Source: Methanothrix sp. (GTDB lineage Archaea; Halobacteriota; Methanosarcinia; Methanotrichales; Methanotrichaceae). Taken from it: 64,000 nucleotides of DNA. The stretch is from NCBI GenBank assembly GCA_029907715.1, contig JARYLI010000007.1:41618-105617 (forward strand), written 5' to 3'. A program made the translations under genes and the position numbers. The notes under the pieces are model-generated. The model did not search any database. It saw nothing but the letters and a program-made list of their open reading frames with translations, and was not told the DNA's origin. Positions 25,339 to 34,566 of the stretch are shown here, piece by piece (position 1 is the first letter of the stretch; the number at the start of each line of letters is the position of its first letter).

Positions 25339-26751
25339 GTGAACATAGAGAACATCTGTGCATCTCTGAAGAAGCTGGCTGAGTATGGTGCGGAGGCAAT
25401 CTCCAGATCAGGTGATGTCCTGGTTGTATCGCATATCGATGCTGATGGTCTGACAGCAGCTGGAGTGATATGCACAGCCCTCTCAAGAAGGGGCATAGAT
25501 CACACGCCACTCTTCTTCAAGCAGCTTACCAAAAACGAACTTGAGAGCATCGCAGATGTGGGCTCAGATCTGGTGGTATTTACAGACCTGGGAAGCGGCA
25601 TGATCCGGGAGATCTCAGCTCTCGGCATCAAAGCTGTTATCGCGGACCACCACCGCCCCGGCAGCACTGAACGCTGCGGGGGGATAGTCCACATCAATCC
25701 GCATCTGGTTGGTGGGGATGGCGCGACCCAGATAAGCGGCAGCGGGACTGCATTCCTTCTCGCGAATGCCCTTGGGAAGAATGAGGACCTCTCTGCGCTC
25801 GCGGTCGTCGGCGCTGTCGGCGATCTCCAGGACCTTTCATCGGGCAGGCTCGTTGGCCTCAACCGCAGGATAATAGAGACCGGATCGAGGGCGGGCGTAC
25901 TCTCCTTCGGCCCTGATATCAAACTCTTCGGCAAACAGACACGTCCTGTCTTCAAGATGCTTGAGTATTCAACAGATCCGTACATTCCAGGGCTCTCAGG
26001 AGATGAGGAGGCGTGCATCTCCTTCCTAAAAGAGATCGGCATACGGCTCGGAGGAGAGCGATGGAGAAGGTGGATAGATCTGGACCAGGATGAGCGCGCC
26101 AGAATTGTGTCTGCACTGATCCGTCATGGTCTGCGTTCTGGAATTCCAGGCTTCAGGCTTGAGCGTCTCGTCGGAGAGGTCTACACGCTCACAAGGGAGA
26201 GGGAGGGCACGGAGCTCAGGGATGCGAGCGAGTTCTCCACGCTCCTGAACGCAACAGCGAGGTACGGCCACTCGCGGACCGGCCTGGATGTCTGCCTTGG
26301 CGACAGGGATGGGGCGCTGGAGGATGCTAGGCTTCTTCTGAGCCAGCACAGGCAGAACCTTCTGAACGGCATAAAGCTGGTGAAGGAGCGCGGTCTGATA
26401 CAGCTATCGAACATACAGTACTTCGATGCGGGTGAGGATATACTCGATACCATAGTGGGAATCGTGGCTGGGATGGTATTTCAGATGGCAGACAGATCAA
26501 AGCCCATTCTGGCATTTGCATCTGCTCCTGATGGCATGCTCAAGGTCTCGGCGCGGGGGACGCAGGATCTTGTGAGAGCGGGCCTGGATCTCTCGCGTGC
26601 GGTATCTGCATCAGCCGGTGAGGTTGGCGGCGTCGGAGGAGGCCACACCATCGCAGCCGGCGCAACGATACCACCACAGAGCAGGGATGAGTTTCTCTCG
26701 ATAATTGACAGAATCGTTGGGGAGCAGCTTAATAGGAACCGGAGCGCTTGA
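25339..26751 (+). CDS. RecJ-like DHH single-stranded nuclease (GAN type)
   Basis: 470 residues from GTG 25339 (AAGGGG upstream); an in-frame ORF runs 35 codons further up but lacks an RBS. DHH motifs are visible: SHIDADGLTAAGV (about residues 27-39), DLGSG, and the hallmark VIADHHRPG. The DHHA1 end reads GGVGGGHTIAAGATIP. Archaeal homologues bind GINS and the CMG helicase or act in DNA repair, degrading single strands. A second, larger DHH protein lies at 35276, so the window encodes two paralogues. Confidence 0.85.
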   Translation: MNIENICASLKKLAEYGAEAISRSGDVLVVSHIDADGLTAAGVICTALSRRGIDHTPLFFKQLTKNELESIADVGSDLVVFTDLGSGMIREISALGIKAVIADHHRPGSTERCGGIVHINPHLVGGDGATQISGSGTAFLLANALGKNEDLSALAVVGAVGDLQDLSSGRLVGLNRRIIETGSRAGVLSFGPDIKLFGKQTRPVFKMLEYSTDPYIPGLSGDEEACISFLKEIGIRLGGERWRRWIDLDQDERARIVSALIRHGLRSGIPGFRLERLVGEVYTLTREREGTELRDASEFSTLLNATARYGHSRTGLDVCLGDRDGALEDARLLLSQHRQNLLNGIKLVKERGLIQLSNIQYFDAGEDILDTIVGIVAGMVFQMADRSKPILAFASAPDGMLKVSARGTQDLVRAGLDLSRAVSASAGEVGGVGGGHTIAAGATIPPQSRDEFLSIIDRIVGEQLNRNRSA

Positions 26752-26804
26752 ATGCGGGCGTGTGGTTCATGATTACCTCCGGTGTTCACCACGCTCTCTC
26801 AGAT

Positions 26805-27245
26805 CTACACAGGAGGCAGGTATCCGGACTCAACAGCGTGGTTCTTCGCAACCAGCAGCCGCTCGTCCATGCTGAAGTTTCCTATGAACATGTGGGTGAT
26901 CGTCGACTGCTCCTCCCTTGGCTGCTCGCGCTCCTCATCGTACACAACATAGCCCATCCTGCCTATGCCGCTGAAGTTCGCGTTTATGACCAGCTCGGTC
27001 CAGCTGGGAAACATCCTGAGATCCATGCGCGATGAAAGCCTGCTGCAGTCCTCGAACTCCTTCTCACCGACCATGCTCAGATTGTAGTTCATAAAGCGCG
27101 TGCTCTCCCTGAACTTCTGATCGTAGGTGAAGAGATGAGCCTCGGGATCAGTCTTGGATCCTATACGAATCATCGGCTGCGACTCTGCGATACCGAGAAC
27201 CATCAGCATCAGAGCTATCGCCAGTAGCCTCCTGCATCTGGGCAT
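26805..27245 (-). CDS. secreted protein of unknown function
   Basis: 146 residues with a signal peptide (RRLLAIALMLMVLGIAESQP). The mature part contains several Asn-glycosylation sites (NYNLS, NANFS, IGNFS) and no domain I recognise. It converges with the RecJ-like gene, with 53 bp between their ends. Small secreted proteins of this kind in methanogens are often lineage-specific. Confidence 0.6.
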   Translation of the reverse strand: MPRCRRLLAIALMLMVLGIAESQPMIRIGSKTDPEAHLFTYDQKFRESTRFMNYNLSMVGEKEFEDCSRLSSRMDLRMFPSWTELVINANFSGIGRMGYVVYDEEREQPREEQSTITHMFIGNFSMDERLLVAKNHAVESGYLPPV

Positions 27246-27428
27246 CTTAGAGTGAGTGGTGGTATGACGTTATAATCTTTCCGCATTGCTTTACGCTCAT
27301 GACTTTTTGTCATCTGCAAAACGCTTTACGCCCTATCTGGATATTACTTTCGCCGTGGATGGCATGAGTTTATTTATGATGCGGTCTCATTTCATACCAC
27401 CTCTCAAAGAAAACCAGAGGCTGGTTGA

Positions 27429-28646
27429 ATGAAAGATATTGAACAGATCGTATCCAGGCTCAGCGAGCTTGGGATCGATGTCAGCACCGGGGATGTGGAG
27501 AAGAGATACCGCCTTCTTGTCGATAAGTTTCAGGTCCCTCCCCGGGAGGCGCAGAGAAGTGTTCTCAACTACTACCTGAAGGAGAAGGGCATCGCGCTCC
27601 CCTCCAGAAAGAGCGAGCAGGTGAAGATAAACCAGATCCGCGAGCCTGGAAGGTGGGTGGACCTGGAGGCGAAGGTCCTGAGCCTGTTTGATTCCCCCAG
27701 TCCGGCGATATCCCAGGCAGGGATCCTTGGTGACGATACGGGAAACATACGGTTTGTCAAGTGGGCGAAGTCTGGGCAGCCCGATCTCGTCGAGGGAAGG
27801 AGCTATCTTCTTAGGAATCTTGTTACAGACGAGTTCCAGGGCAGGTTCAGCGTCAAGATAAACAGAAACACTGAGATCACAGAGCTCGAGAGGGATATAG
27901 AATCTGCTGTGCTTCCACAGAGCTCTGCAGATTACAGGGTCGTGGACATCAGCGGGCCGGGGCAGTGGATCAACCTCAGGGCCAAGGTCGTCCAGCTCTG
28001 GGAGCCCTCAAGCGACTCTATCCAGCAGCAGGGTCTTCTCGGAGATGAGACCGGAGTCGTGAGGTTTGTCAAGTGGGCGAAGTCCGGGCAGCCCGATCTC
28101 GTCGAGGGAAGGAGCTATCTTCTTAGGAATCTTGTTACAGACGAGTTCCAGGGCAGGTTCAGCGTCAAGATAAACAGAAGCACTGTCATAGAGGAGACCG
28201 AAGAGCCGATCGAGGTATCGCTGAACAGAAGGATCTCAGGCGCCATAGTCGATATACAGAAGGGCTCCGGTCTCATCAAGAGATGCCCTACATGTAGGCG
28301 CCCCCTCTCGAAGGGCATATGCGCAGAGCACGGAAAGGTCGAGGGTGTTTACGATCTCAGGGTCAAGGCTGCAATAGATGACGGGCTCATGGTCCAGGAC
28401 ATCCTGATAAACCGCGAGCGTGTTGAGGAGCTCATCGGCCTCACAATGGAGCAGGCGAAGGAGATGGCCATGGAGGCGCTTGATCATGAGGTTGTCCTAG
28501 CGCTCATCGAGGAGAAGCTGATAGGAAAGTACTTCGAGGTCACCGGGCCGGTGAGGGACAGGTACCTTCTGGTGGACAGCATAAAGGAGATGGCTTTCAG
28601 TGAGGAAGAGATGTCCCAGCTTGTGAGCAGGGCGGAGGGACTATGA
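27429..28646 (+). CDS. rpa: replication protein A (RPA), two OB folds plus zinc finger
   Basis: 405 residues. An N-terminal helical region (1-60) is followed by two OB-fold DNA-binding domains (about 65-155 and 170-258). A zinc finger (CPTCRRPL....CAEH, about 285-300) and a C-terminal OB-like region follow. It binds single-stranded DNA during replication and repair. The second half of each OB fold is encoded by practically the same 117 bases (see repeats), giving FVKWAKSGQPDLVEGRSYLL in both. The next gene overlaps by four bases and encodes the RPA-associated protein. The start follows AGAGGCTGGTTGA. Confidence 0.93.
   Translation: MKDIEQIVSRLSELGIDVSTGDVEKRYRLLVDKFQVPPREAQRSVLNYYLKEKGIALPSRKSEQVKINQIREPGRWVDLEAKVLSLFDSPSPAISQAGILGDDTGNIRFVKWAKSGQPDLVEGRSYLLRNLVTDEFQGRFSVKINRNTEITELERDIESAVLPQSSADYRVVDISGPGQWINLRAKVVQLWEPSSDSIQQQGLLGDETGVVRFVKWAKSGQPDLVEGRSYLLRNLVTDEFQGRFSVKINRSTVIEETEEPIEVSLNRRISGAIVDIQKGSGLIKRCPTCRRPLSKGICAEHGKVEGVYDLRVKAAIDDGLMVQDILINRERVEELIGLTMEQAKEMAMEALDHEVVLALIEEKLIGKYFEVTGPVRDRYLLVDSIKEMAFSEEEMSQLVSRAEGL
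27751..27867 (+). repeat. internal repeat of RPA OB fold 1
   Basis: 117 bases from GGTTTGTCAAGTGGGCGAAG to AAGATAAACAGAA, repeated at 28063-28179 with a single mismatch (T versus C at the GTC/TCC codon region). Identity ends sharply on both sides. Confidence 0.95.
28063..28179 (+). repeat. internal repeat of RPA OB fold 2
   Basis: Second copy of the 117-base block. The flanking OB-fold codons differ clearly, so this block has been homogenised recently compared with the rest of the gene. Confidence 0.95.
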
Positions 28647-29527
28647 TGTACTCCAGAGAGGTCGCAAGGAGGGTGTTTCTGGCTGAACTTAAAAGGTCGG
28701 ATCTCTCCTTCCGGGAGGGAGATGACTCGCAGTATGCTCCACAGTATCTCCTGACACCAACAGGCGCCAGATGCAACCGGGTTTTTGTTGTCGGGACGCT
28801 GATAGAGAGGGACGACATCGGCGAGGAGGTCGAATACTGGCGTGGGAGGCTGGCGGACCCGACAGGCAGCATTCTGATATACGCTGGACAGTACCAGCCC
28901 GAGGCATCCAGAGCGCTTGCTGAGATCGAGATCCCGGCATTCGTTGCGGTCGTCGGCAAGCCATCTGTTTATGAGACTGAGGATGGGAAGAAGATAACGT
29001 CGATAAGGGCGGAGGCTATACAGAAGGTGGATCTCGATACCCGTAACAAGTGGATCATAGAAGCGGCGCGCAGGACACTCGAAAGGCTGGAGCTCATGCG
29101 CAGCATAGATGTGCCTCAGAGCACAGACTTCCAGCCCGGAACCATGTACCATCCGGAGGCAACGACGGTCGAGGATTGCAGGAAGGCCATGGGTCATTAC
29201 TCCACGAACATTGAGGAGTACAGGCAGATGGTACTCACAGCCCTGCGGGCCATCAGAAATGAGCAGGAAGTTGAAGAGAGCACGCCCGCCGGGGCGAGTG
29301 CTGTGCCTGAGGTGCGTGCGGATACGGGGACCCCCAGCGGCTTGGAGGAGATTCAGGATCTCCAGGTTAGCGGAAAGGCAGCTTACGATGCAGATGCCGG
29401 AACCGGATCACGCGAGCCTGATGCATACACCAGGCCACAGCCAGGCAGAAGGAAACAAACGGGATCGAAGCGCATAAGCAGCCTCATAGATCTGGAGAAC
29501 GATGATATCGAGGAGATAGATCTCTGA
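28643..29527 (+). CDS. RPA-associated protein
   Basis: 294 residues of the archaeal RPA-associated protein family (COG3390 type). An OB-like domain in the first 130 residues carries REVARRVFLAELKRSDLSF and AGQYQPEASRALAEI. A helical stretch follows, then a low-complexity acidic tail ending DLENDDIEEIDL. It overlaps the rpa stop by four bases (ATGA), which indicates coupled translation and a complex with RPA. The tail may be an interaction peptide. Confidence 0.88.
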   Translation: MMYSREVARRVFLAELKRSDLSFREGDDSQYAPQYLLTPTGARCNRVFVVGTLIERDDIGEEVEYWRGRLADPTGSILIYAGQYQPEASRALAEIEIPAFVAVVGKPSVYETEDGKKITSIRAEAIQKVDLDTRNKWIIEAARRTLERLELMRSIDVPQSTDFQPGTMYHPEATTVEDCRKAMGHYSTNIEEYRQMVLTALRAIRNEQEVEESTPAGASAVPEVRADTGTPSGLEEIQDLQVSGKAAYDADAGTGSREPDAYTRPQPGRRKQTGSKRISSLIDLENDDIEEIDL

Positions 29528-29761
29528 GAAACTGTCCCAAAACTATGAAAGATGCTGGGTGCCGACAGGAACACTGCACGGAGATTGCCGGTGCGGATTT
29601 AAGATGACCCATACGAAAACGTGGCACTCTGTATCTTTATGTTTTTTGGGCGGGCATATTTTCCTCAGCACAGTGACCTGAAGCTGCAGCAGCTTCACAG
29701 GCTGCTGAGGCGATTTCACACTCAGCAGCCTGCTGCTTGCCCTGTGCTTCTTGACAAGAAC

Positions 29762-30946
29762 TCAGCCAGATCTCTTCCTGAGCAGCCTGGCCTGGAAGCC
29801 GTGATACTTTGCGAAGCCCTCGGCATCCCGCTGGCTCAGCATCTGTGAGTCGAACGATACCATCTCCTGGGAGTAGAGCGCGTCGGGGGATCTCCTGCCC
29901 ACAGGCATCGCATTGCCACAGAATAGCTTCATGCGAACGACTCCATTGACCCTGGAGCTGGCCTGGTCGATGAACGCATTCAGGTCTGCGAAAAGCGGAT
30001 CGTCCACCAGTCCCATGTAGGCCATCTCGGCCCATGCCTCATCGACGCCGGCCTTGAACCTGAGCTCTGCTCGGGAGAGCACAAGCTGCTCAAGATCCCT
30101 GTGGGCCCTCAGGAGAACGGTCGCAGCAGGATGCTCGTAGTTCTCTCTGGCCTTGAGCCCCAGCACGCGATCCTCTATCATGTCTGTGCGTCCTATTCCA
30201 TGCCTTCCTGCAATGAGATTCAACCGCCTGATCAGCTCGACCCCGCCGAGCCGCTCGCCATTGAGCGCCACAGGCACGCCGCGCTCGAACTCGATCTCTA
30301 CAATCTCCGGCGGCACGCTTCCGTCTGGTGTTCTGGTCCAGGCGTAGATCTCCTCGGGCGGCTCGAAGAGCGGGTCCTCGAGCATCCCTCCCTCGATGGA
30401 TCTCGACCACAGGTTCTCGTCGATGGACCATGGGCGATCTTTCGATGCCTGGACGTCTATGCCGTGCTCCCTCGCATAGTCGATCTCCCACTCCCTTGAG
30501 AGGTCCAGGTCCCTCATGGGCGCAATGACCCTCATTCCGGTGGCCCTGAAGACTGCCTCGAACCTGAGCTGGTCGTTACCCCTTCCTGTGCATCCGTGTG
30601 CCAGTGCGTTTATTCCCAGCTTTCTTGCAACATCGACGACCTTCCTGGCTATCAGAGGCCTCGCTATGGCGGTTCCGAGGACATATCCCTCGTAGGAGCC
30701 ATTGGCCTTGATGAGCGGGAAAATGTAGTCTCTGACGAACTCATCCTTTGCGTCTATGACATAGTGTTCGTCGCTCAGCTTCTCAGCCCGCCTGTTTCCG
30801 CGTTCGATGTCCTCTGGGGGCTGGCCCACATCAACAAGAACCGTGACAACGCGCCTCATGCCGTAACGCTCACGCAGAAGCGGAATGCAAACAGATGTGT
30901 CAAGCCCGCCGGAATAAGCAAGAGCAACCTCAGCTTTATCTGTCAT
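29762..30946 (-). CDS. argG: argininosuccinate synthase
   Basis: 394 residues. It joins citrulline and aspartate using ATP in arginine synthesis. The N-terminal ATP-pyrophosphatase P-loop is [18 protein letters not shown]. Later [14 protein letters not shown] and the substrate-binding [17 protein letters not shown] (about residues 170-186) are as in the family. The start at [16 protein letters not shown] is standard. The 234 bp downstream of its stop hold no recognisable gene. Confidence 0.97.
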   Translation of the reverse strand: MTDKAEVALAYSGGLDTSVCIPLLRERYGMRRVVTVLVDVGQPPEDIERGNRRAEKLSDEHYVIDAKDEFVRDYIFPLIKANGSYEGYVLGTAIARPLIARKVVDVARKLGINALAHGCTGRGNDQLRFEAVFRATGMRVIAPMRDLDLSREWEIDYAREHGIDVQASKDRPWSIDENLWSRSIEGGMLEDPLFEPPEEIYAWTRTPDGSVPPEIVEIEFERGVPVALNGERLGGVELIRRLNLIAGRHGIGRTDMIEDRVLGLKARENYEHPAATVLLRAHRDLEQLVLSRAELRFKAGVDEAWAEMAYMGLVDDPLFADLNAFIDQASSRVNGVVRMKLFCGNAMPVGRRSPDALYSQEMVSFDSQMLSQRDAEGFAKYHGFQARLLRKRSG

Positions 30947-31093
30947 GCTGATAACCGGAAGGGAACAAGTTATTTCAATTTTATGAGTGACCGGATTGGG
31001 CTGTCTCCTCTGAATGCGTTTAAAAGCCGTACTGTGGGCACAGGACAGGCCGGCTCAAGATTTAAATAGCTGCTCTTCGGATTTAATACAGCG

Positions 31094-32029
31094 ATGGAGA
31101 AGGAGCTTCTGACTCGCGGCGTGATAAACGTGCTGAGAGAGGCGGGCTTCCTGGTCTCGTCCATGTGCGACATCAGGCCAAGGAGCTTTGATCTTGCAGC
31201 CAGGCGAGAGGAGCTGCTCCTGCTGCTCAAGATACTCTCGAACATCGACGGGCTGAACGAGCGCACAGCCCGCGAGATCACCAGACTTGCAGGCCATCTG
31301 CTAGGGCAGCCGCTGATTGTGGGTGAGAAGACCAGAGATCAGATGCTCGAGCGGGGTGCGGTCTACTTCAGGTATGGGGTTCCGACGGTGAGCCTGCCGA
31401 CGCTTGCAGACTACCTGCTGGGAGGCATCCCCCCTCTCGTCTACGCGGCACATGGCGGTCTTTATGTTAAAATCGATGGGGAGATGCTCCGGAAGCTGAG
31501 GATGGAGCGCGGGATATCGATCGGCGAGCTGGCAGCAGAGCTCGGCGTTTCGAGGCGCACTGTGAGCAAGTACGAGAGCGAGTCGATGGATACATCGATA
31601 GATATAGCGCTGAAGCTCGAGGAGATCTTCGATGAGGAGCTGATCCAGGCCGTGGATATCTTCAGGCAGCGTTTCGTGGAGGAGGCCAACGCAGAGGTGA
31701 AGGACAGCATTCTACGCAGACTTGTGGAGCTCGGGCTTCGTGTATTTCCTATATCTCAGGCCCCCTTCAACGCAATAACGAGAGATGATGAGATGGTGGT
31801 ACTCACGGGTGTGAGCAGACTCACCACAAGCATGATCAAGCGTGCGAGGCTCATGAGCAGCCTGTCATCCGTCACACTCACACACTCTGCGCTCATAGTC
31901 GATGGCGAGACGAGGATAGATAGGATAGAGAGGACCGCAGTCATAGGCCGGAAGGAGATAGAGAAGATCGATAGCAGGAAGGACTTCGCAGATCTCCTGA
32001 TGATGAAGCGCGAGAGCTCCGCCTATTAG
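31094..32029 (+). CDS. archaeal HTH (XRE-type) transcriptional regulator
   Basis: 311 residues. An N-terminal archaeal-specific domain (RGVINVLREAGFLVSSMCDI ...) is followed by a cro/C1-type helix-turn-helix at about residues 131-185 (LRKLRMERGISIGELAAELG, VSRRTVSKYES). A C-terminal domain of about 110 residues follows and is probably ligand-binding. Homologues are widespread in euryarchaea as putative transcription regulators. It has a TATA-like AAGATTTAAATAG upstream (31058-31070) and starts 65 bp ahead of the phosphoribulokinase gene. Confidence 0.82.
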   Translation: MEKELLTRGVINVLREAGFLVSSMCDIRPRSFDLAARREELLLLLKILSNIDGLNERTAREITRLAGHLLGQPLIVGEKTRDQMLERGAVYFRYGVPTVSLPTLADYLLGGIPPLVYAAHGGLYVKIDGEMLRKLRMERGISIGELAAELGVSRRTVSKYESESMDTSIDIALKLEEIFDEELIQAVDIFRQRFVEEANAEVKDSILRRLVELGLRVFPISQAPFNAITRDDEMVVLTGVSRLTTSMIKRARLMSSLSSVTLTHSALIVDGETRIDRIERTAVIGRKEIEKIDSRKDFADLLMMKRESSAY

Positions 32030-32093
32030 GATCGTCTGTAAGATAAAGCGTGCTGGGCGCTATTTTATTGTATATCCGGAAGAACCTGAATCC

Positions 32094-33068
32094 ATGAGAC
32101 TTCTTGAGAAGATCCGCGAATCTGGAAGGGTGTTTGTTGTTGCGGTCGCCGGAGATAGTGGATCCGGCAAGACGACGTTCACCAGGGGCATCCGTCGGAT
32201 GCTTGGCGAGGATATGGTCGGCACATTCTCCATGGATGACTATCACAGTCTTGATCGCAGGCAGCGAAAGGCTCTGGGGATAACGCCGCTGAGACCGGAG
32301 GCGAACAGGCTCGATCTGCTGGCCGAGCATCTGGAGATGCTCCGGAGGGGGCTTGCGATAGAAAAGCCCGTTTATGATCACGCAACCGGAGAGATAAGGG
32401 GACCGGTCGTATTCGAGCCCTCACCTGTGATCATTGTCGAGGGCCTCCATCCGTTCTACACACAAGAGCTCAGGGATCTCTCGGACTTCAAGATCTTCGT
32501 CGATCCCAGCAGGGCTGTGAAGAGGAGATGGAAGCTCCGGAGGGATGTGGGGGAGCGGGGCTACGCTCCAGAGGATGTTATGAGGGAGATCCTGGAGAGA
32601 GAGCCAGACTACAAGCTCTACGTGGATGTCCAGAAGGTCTATGCTGAGATGGTGATAAAGATCCAGGACTCTAGGATCCCTCCGGAATGGACAGAGATTG
32701 CGAGGGGCTCTGGCAGTGAGAGGTACTCGGTGAGGATCATACAGCAGATTCTCGATCAGCCCTTGGACGAGGTCGATCTGACGATAGACCTGAGCAGGAT
32801 AATGCGGCTCACAGAGCGCGAGTTCTCGATAGAGTTCCAGAGGGACGACTACTACGGGAAGAAGGTGGGGGTCATGACCCTCGATGGTGAGTTTCCCCTT
32901 ACCATGATCAGAGATCTGGAGAGGAAGCTCTGCAACTTTTTAGGCAGAGATCTGCCCTCTGTGGCAGAAGGGATACATGAGGATCAGGCTTGCCACGTCA
33001 ATGCGGCCGAGATGGCCCAGCTCATTCTGATCTGGAGGTTCCTCGAGAAGATCGCACATCTCGCCTGA
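32094..33068 (+). CDS. archaeal phosphoribulokinase
   Basis: 324 residues of the PRK/uridine kinase family. The P-loop is AGDSGSGKTTF, followed by FSMDDYHSLDRRQRK with the catalytic-region Asp residues and PVIIVEGLHPFYTQEL. In methanogens such as Methanospirillum, homologues phosphorylate ribulose-5-phosphate to ribulose-1,5-bisphosphate for the reductive hexulose-phosphate pathway, feeding form III RuBisCO. No RuBisCO gene is in the window. The C-terminal 100 residues are specific to this archaeal group. It converges tail to tail with the nitroreductase gene, one base apart. Confidence 0.85.
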   Translation: MRLLEKIRESGRVFVVAVAGDSGSGKTTFTRGIRRMLGEDMVGTFSMDDYHSLDRRQRKALGITPLRPEANRLDLLAEHLEMLRRGLAIEKPVYDHATGEIRGPVVFEPSPVIIVEGLHPFYTQELRDLSDFKIFVDPSRAVKRRWKLRRDVGERGYAPEDVMREILEREPDYKLYVDVQKVYAEMVIKIQDSRIPPEWTEIARGSGSERYSVRIIQQILDQPLDEVDLTIDLSRIMRLTEREFSIEFQRDDYYGKKVGVMTLDGEFPLTMIRDLERKLCNFLGRDLPSVAEGIHEDQACHVNAAEMAQLILIWRFLEKIAHLA

Positions 33069-33069
33069 A

Positions 33070-33582
33070 TCAGCACCATCTCTCGTAGCAGACGATCTCC
33101 TCGATGGGCTTTCTCGGCCTTGGCGCCGGGTCCTCCGCAGGGTATCCAAGAGGAAGGAGCGCGACGACGCGGACGTTCTCTGGCACCTCCAGGATCTTCT
33201 TGACCCTGTCCTCGTAGAACGCGCCGATCCAGCACGTCCCGAGGCCGAGCTCTGTTGCCTCAAGCGTCATGTGGTCGAGTGCGATTGACACGTCTATGGT
33301 GTAGGTGTGCTGGCCGCATGTCATCACGTACCTTGTCTCAGTCCCGCAGGCTGCTATGACCACAGGTGCCTCCGCGATGAACCACTGGTTCTTGGCGGCT
33401 TCAGCAAGCCTCCTCCGCCTCTCCGGATCCCTCACAACTATGAACTTCCAGTCCTGGAGGTTCTTTGCAGATGGGGCAAGCCTTCCGGCCTCAAGTATGC
33501 GGTTGAGCTTCTCCTCCTCCACAGGCCTCTCCTGATACTTCCTTATGCTCCTCCTCTTTCTTATGGCCTCGATCACATCCAT
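33070..33582 (-). CDS. nitroreductase family FMN oxidoreductase
   Basis: 170 residues. The N-terminus (MDVIEAIRKRRSIRKYQERP) and GRLAPSAKNLQDWKFIVV are the FMN-binding signature of small nitroreductases; LGTCWIGAFYED lies near the C-terminus. ATG 33582 follows GGAGG eight bases upstream. A longer reading frame to 33660 overlaps the regulator gene and lacks support. Substrate unknown. The winged-helix gene just upstream ends 13 bp before it, so they form an operon and the regulator may control this enzyme. Confidence 0.9.
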   Translation of the reverse strand: MDVIEAIRKRRSIRKYQERPVEEEKLNRILEAGRLAPSAKNLQDWKFIVVRDPERRRRLAEAAKNQWFIAEAPVVIAACGTETRYVMTCGQHTYTIDVSIALDHMTLEATELGLGTCWIGAFYEDRVKKILEVPENVRVVALLPLGYPAEDPAPRPRKPIEEIVCYERWC

Positions 33583-33595
33583 GTCACAGCCTCCG

Positions 33596-33838
33596 CTATG
33601 ATCTTCTCCTGAGCTCCCTTTCGAGTTCAACACCCTTCTCTGTAAGGCGCCAAGTGCCATCAGACTCCTCGATCAGTCCCCTCTCGCCCAGATCCTGAAG
33701 CACCTTTTTTATAGCAGGCGGCGTTATCCTCTCGATCTTTGCGATCTTCTCGGCGCTCATCGGGCCCTTCGATCCAAGAACCTGTATCACGCGCTCCCTC
33801 TGGCTGTTTCCCAGAACGAATCCCATCAGCTCATCCAT
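33596..33838 (-). CDS. winged-helix transcriptional regulator
   Basis: 80 residues, one winged-helix domain: QRERVIQVLGSKGPMSAEKI, then ITPPAIKKVLQDLGERGLIE with the recognition helix, and a wing ESDGTWRLTEKG. It resembles small archaeal regulators of the MarR/ArsR type without an effector domain. It is first in the operon with the nitroreductase and divergent from the SRP RNA gene 50 bp away. Confidence 0.85.
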   Translation of the reverse strand: MDELMGFVLGNSQRERVIQVLGSKGPMSAEKIAKIERITPPAIKKVLQDLGERGLIEESDGTWRLTEKGVELERELRRRS

Positions 33839-33888
33839 TCTGCATACCTCTGCGATAGCTTTATTGCTCCCAATATCTTAATAGATTG

Positions 33889-34204
33889 TGGCGGGTTAGT
33901 CCGGGTGGTTCGGCGTCACCTGTAACCCGAAATCGCCGATATGCGGGGGACGAAGCTGGTGGGCGACTTTATGCGCCGTGTATTCGGCCCATCTGCGTAC
34001 AATGATTCTCCGTTCTGTAGGGACGGCATCGGCCAGGGGGTCAGCCGGAGGGCGGGCTCGCTGGCCCTAACTGCAGGCACCGGTTCAGGCCCGGAAGGGA
34101 GCAGACCCACTGCGGATAACCGTCGCTTACAGGATCGCGGGGAGGAGAAAGCGGATGGATCAGCTGGTACGCGGTGCTTCTGGCAACCGCCAGCGCACCC
34201 GCCA
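33889..34204 (+). ncRNA. ffs: signal recognition particle 7S RNA
   Basis: About 316 nt. The ends pair to form helix 1 (TGGCGGGT at 33889-33896 with ACCCGCCA at 34197-34204). The 5' Alu domain shows GGGTTAGTCCGGGTGGTTCG and the GTAACCC turn. The helix-8 signature, AGGCCCGGAAGGGAGCAG, lies around 34086-34103 and is the binding site of SRP54. A TATA-like CTTTATTG (33859-33866) sits about 27 bp upstream. Length and order match archaeal SRP RNA. Ends are accurate to a few bases. Confidence 0.9.
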
Positions 34205-34566
34205 GAAATGATATGTCCTCTGCGATAGATTGTGCCTCCGGCTGGAGCTCTGAGAGTGTCAGATGTGTACAGACCAAATGTTTATTTTTTACATTGACAG
34301 CAGCAACCATTTGAATGTAAATGATTCAGTTATCCTGCAGATTATTAGCAGCAGTGGGGCACGCTGATAGAAAAGTATATATACTATTACTTCGAAAAGA
34401 CAAACGATCAATTATGTCGCTAGCCTCAACTGTAATGGTGAATGTGTACACCAGAATACGTCCGAGGATATAGCGGCGCCCTTCTTTGAGCTCCCCACTC
34501 AGCTTTGCATGCAATTATCGAATTTCATATTAATAATATTAATTAAATACAAGGAGGTGACTGGCT
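34205..34566. other. intergenic stretch with AT-rich promoters
   Basis: 362 bp. It contains a strong TATATATAC-like element near 34378 and a second AT-rich stretch (TTAATAATATTAATTAAATA, 34529-34548) in front of the MFS gene. The latter is presumably that gene's promoter. No ORF or repeat element was recognised. Confidence 0.45.
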
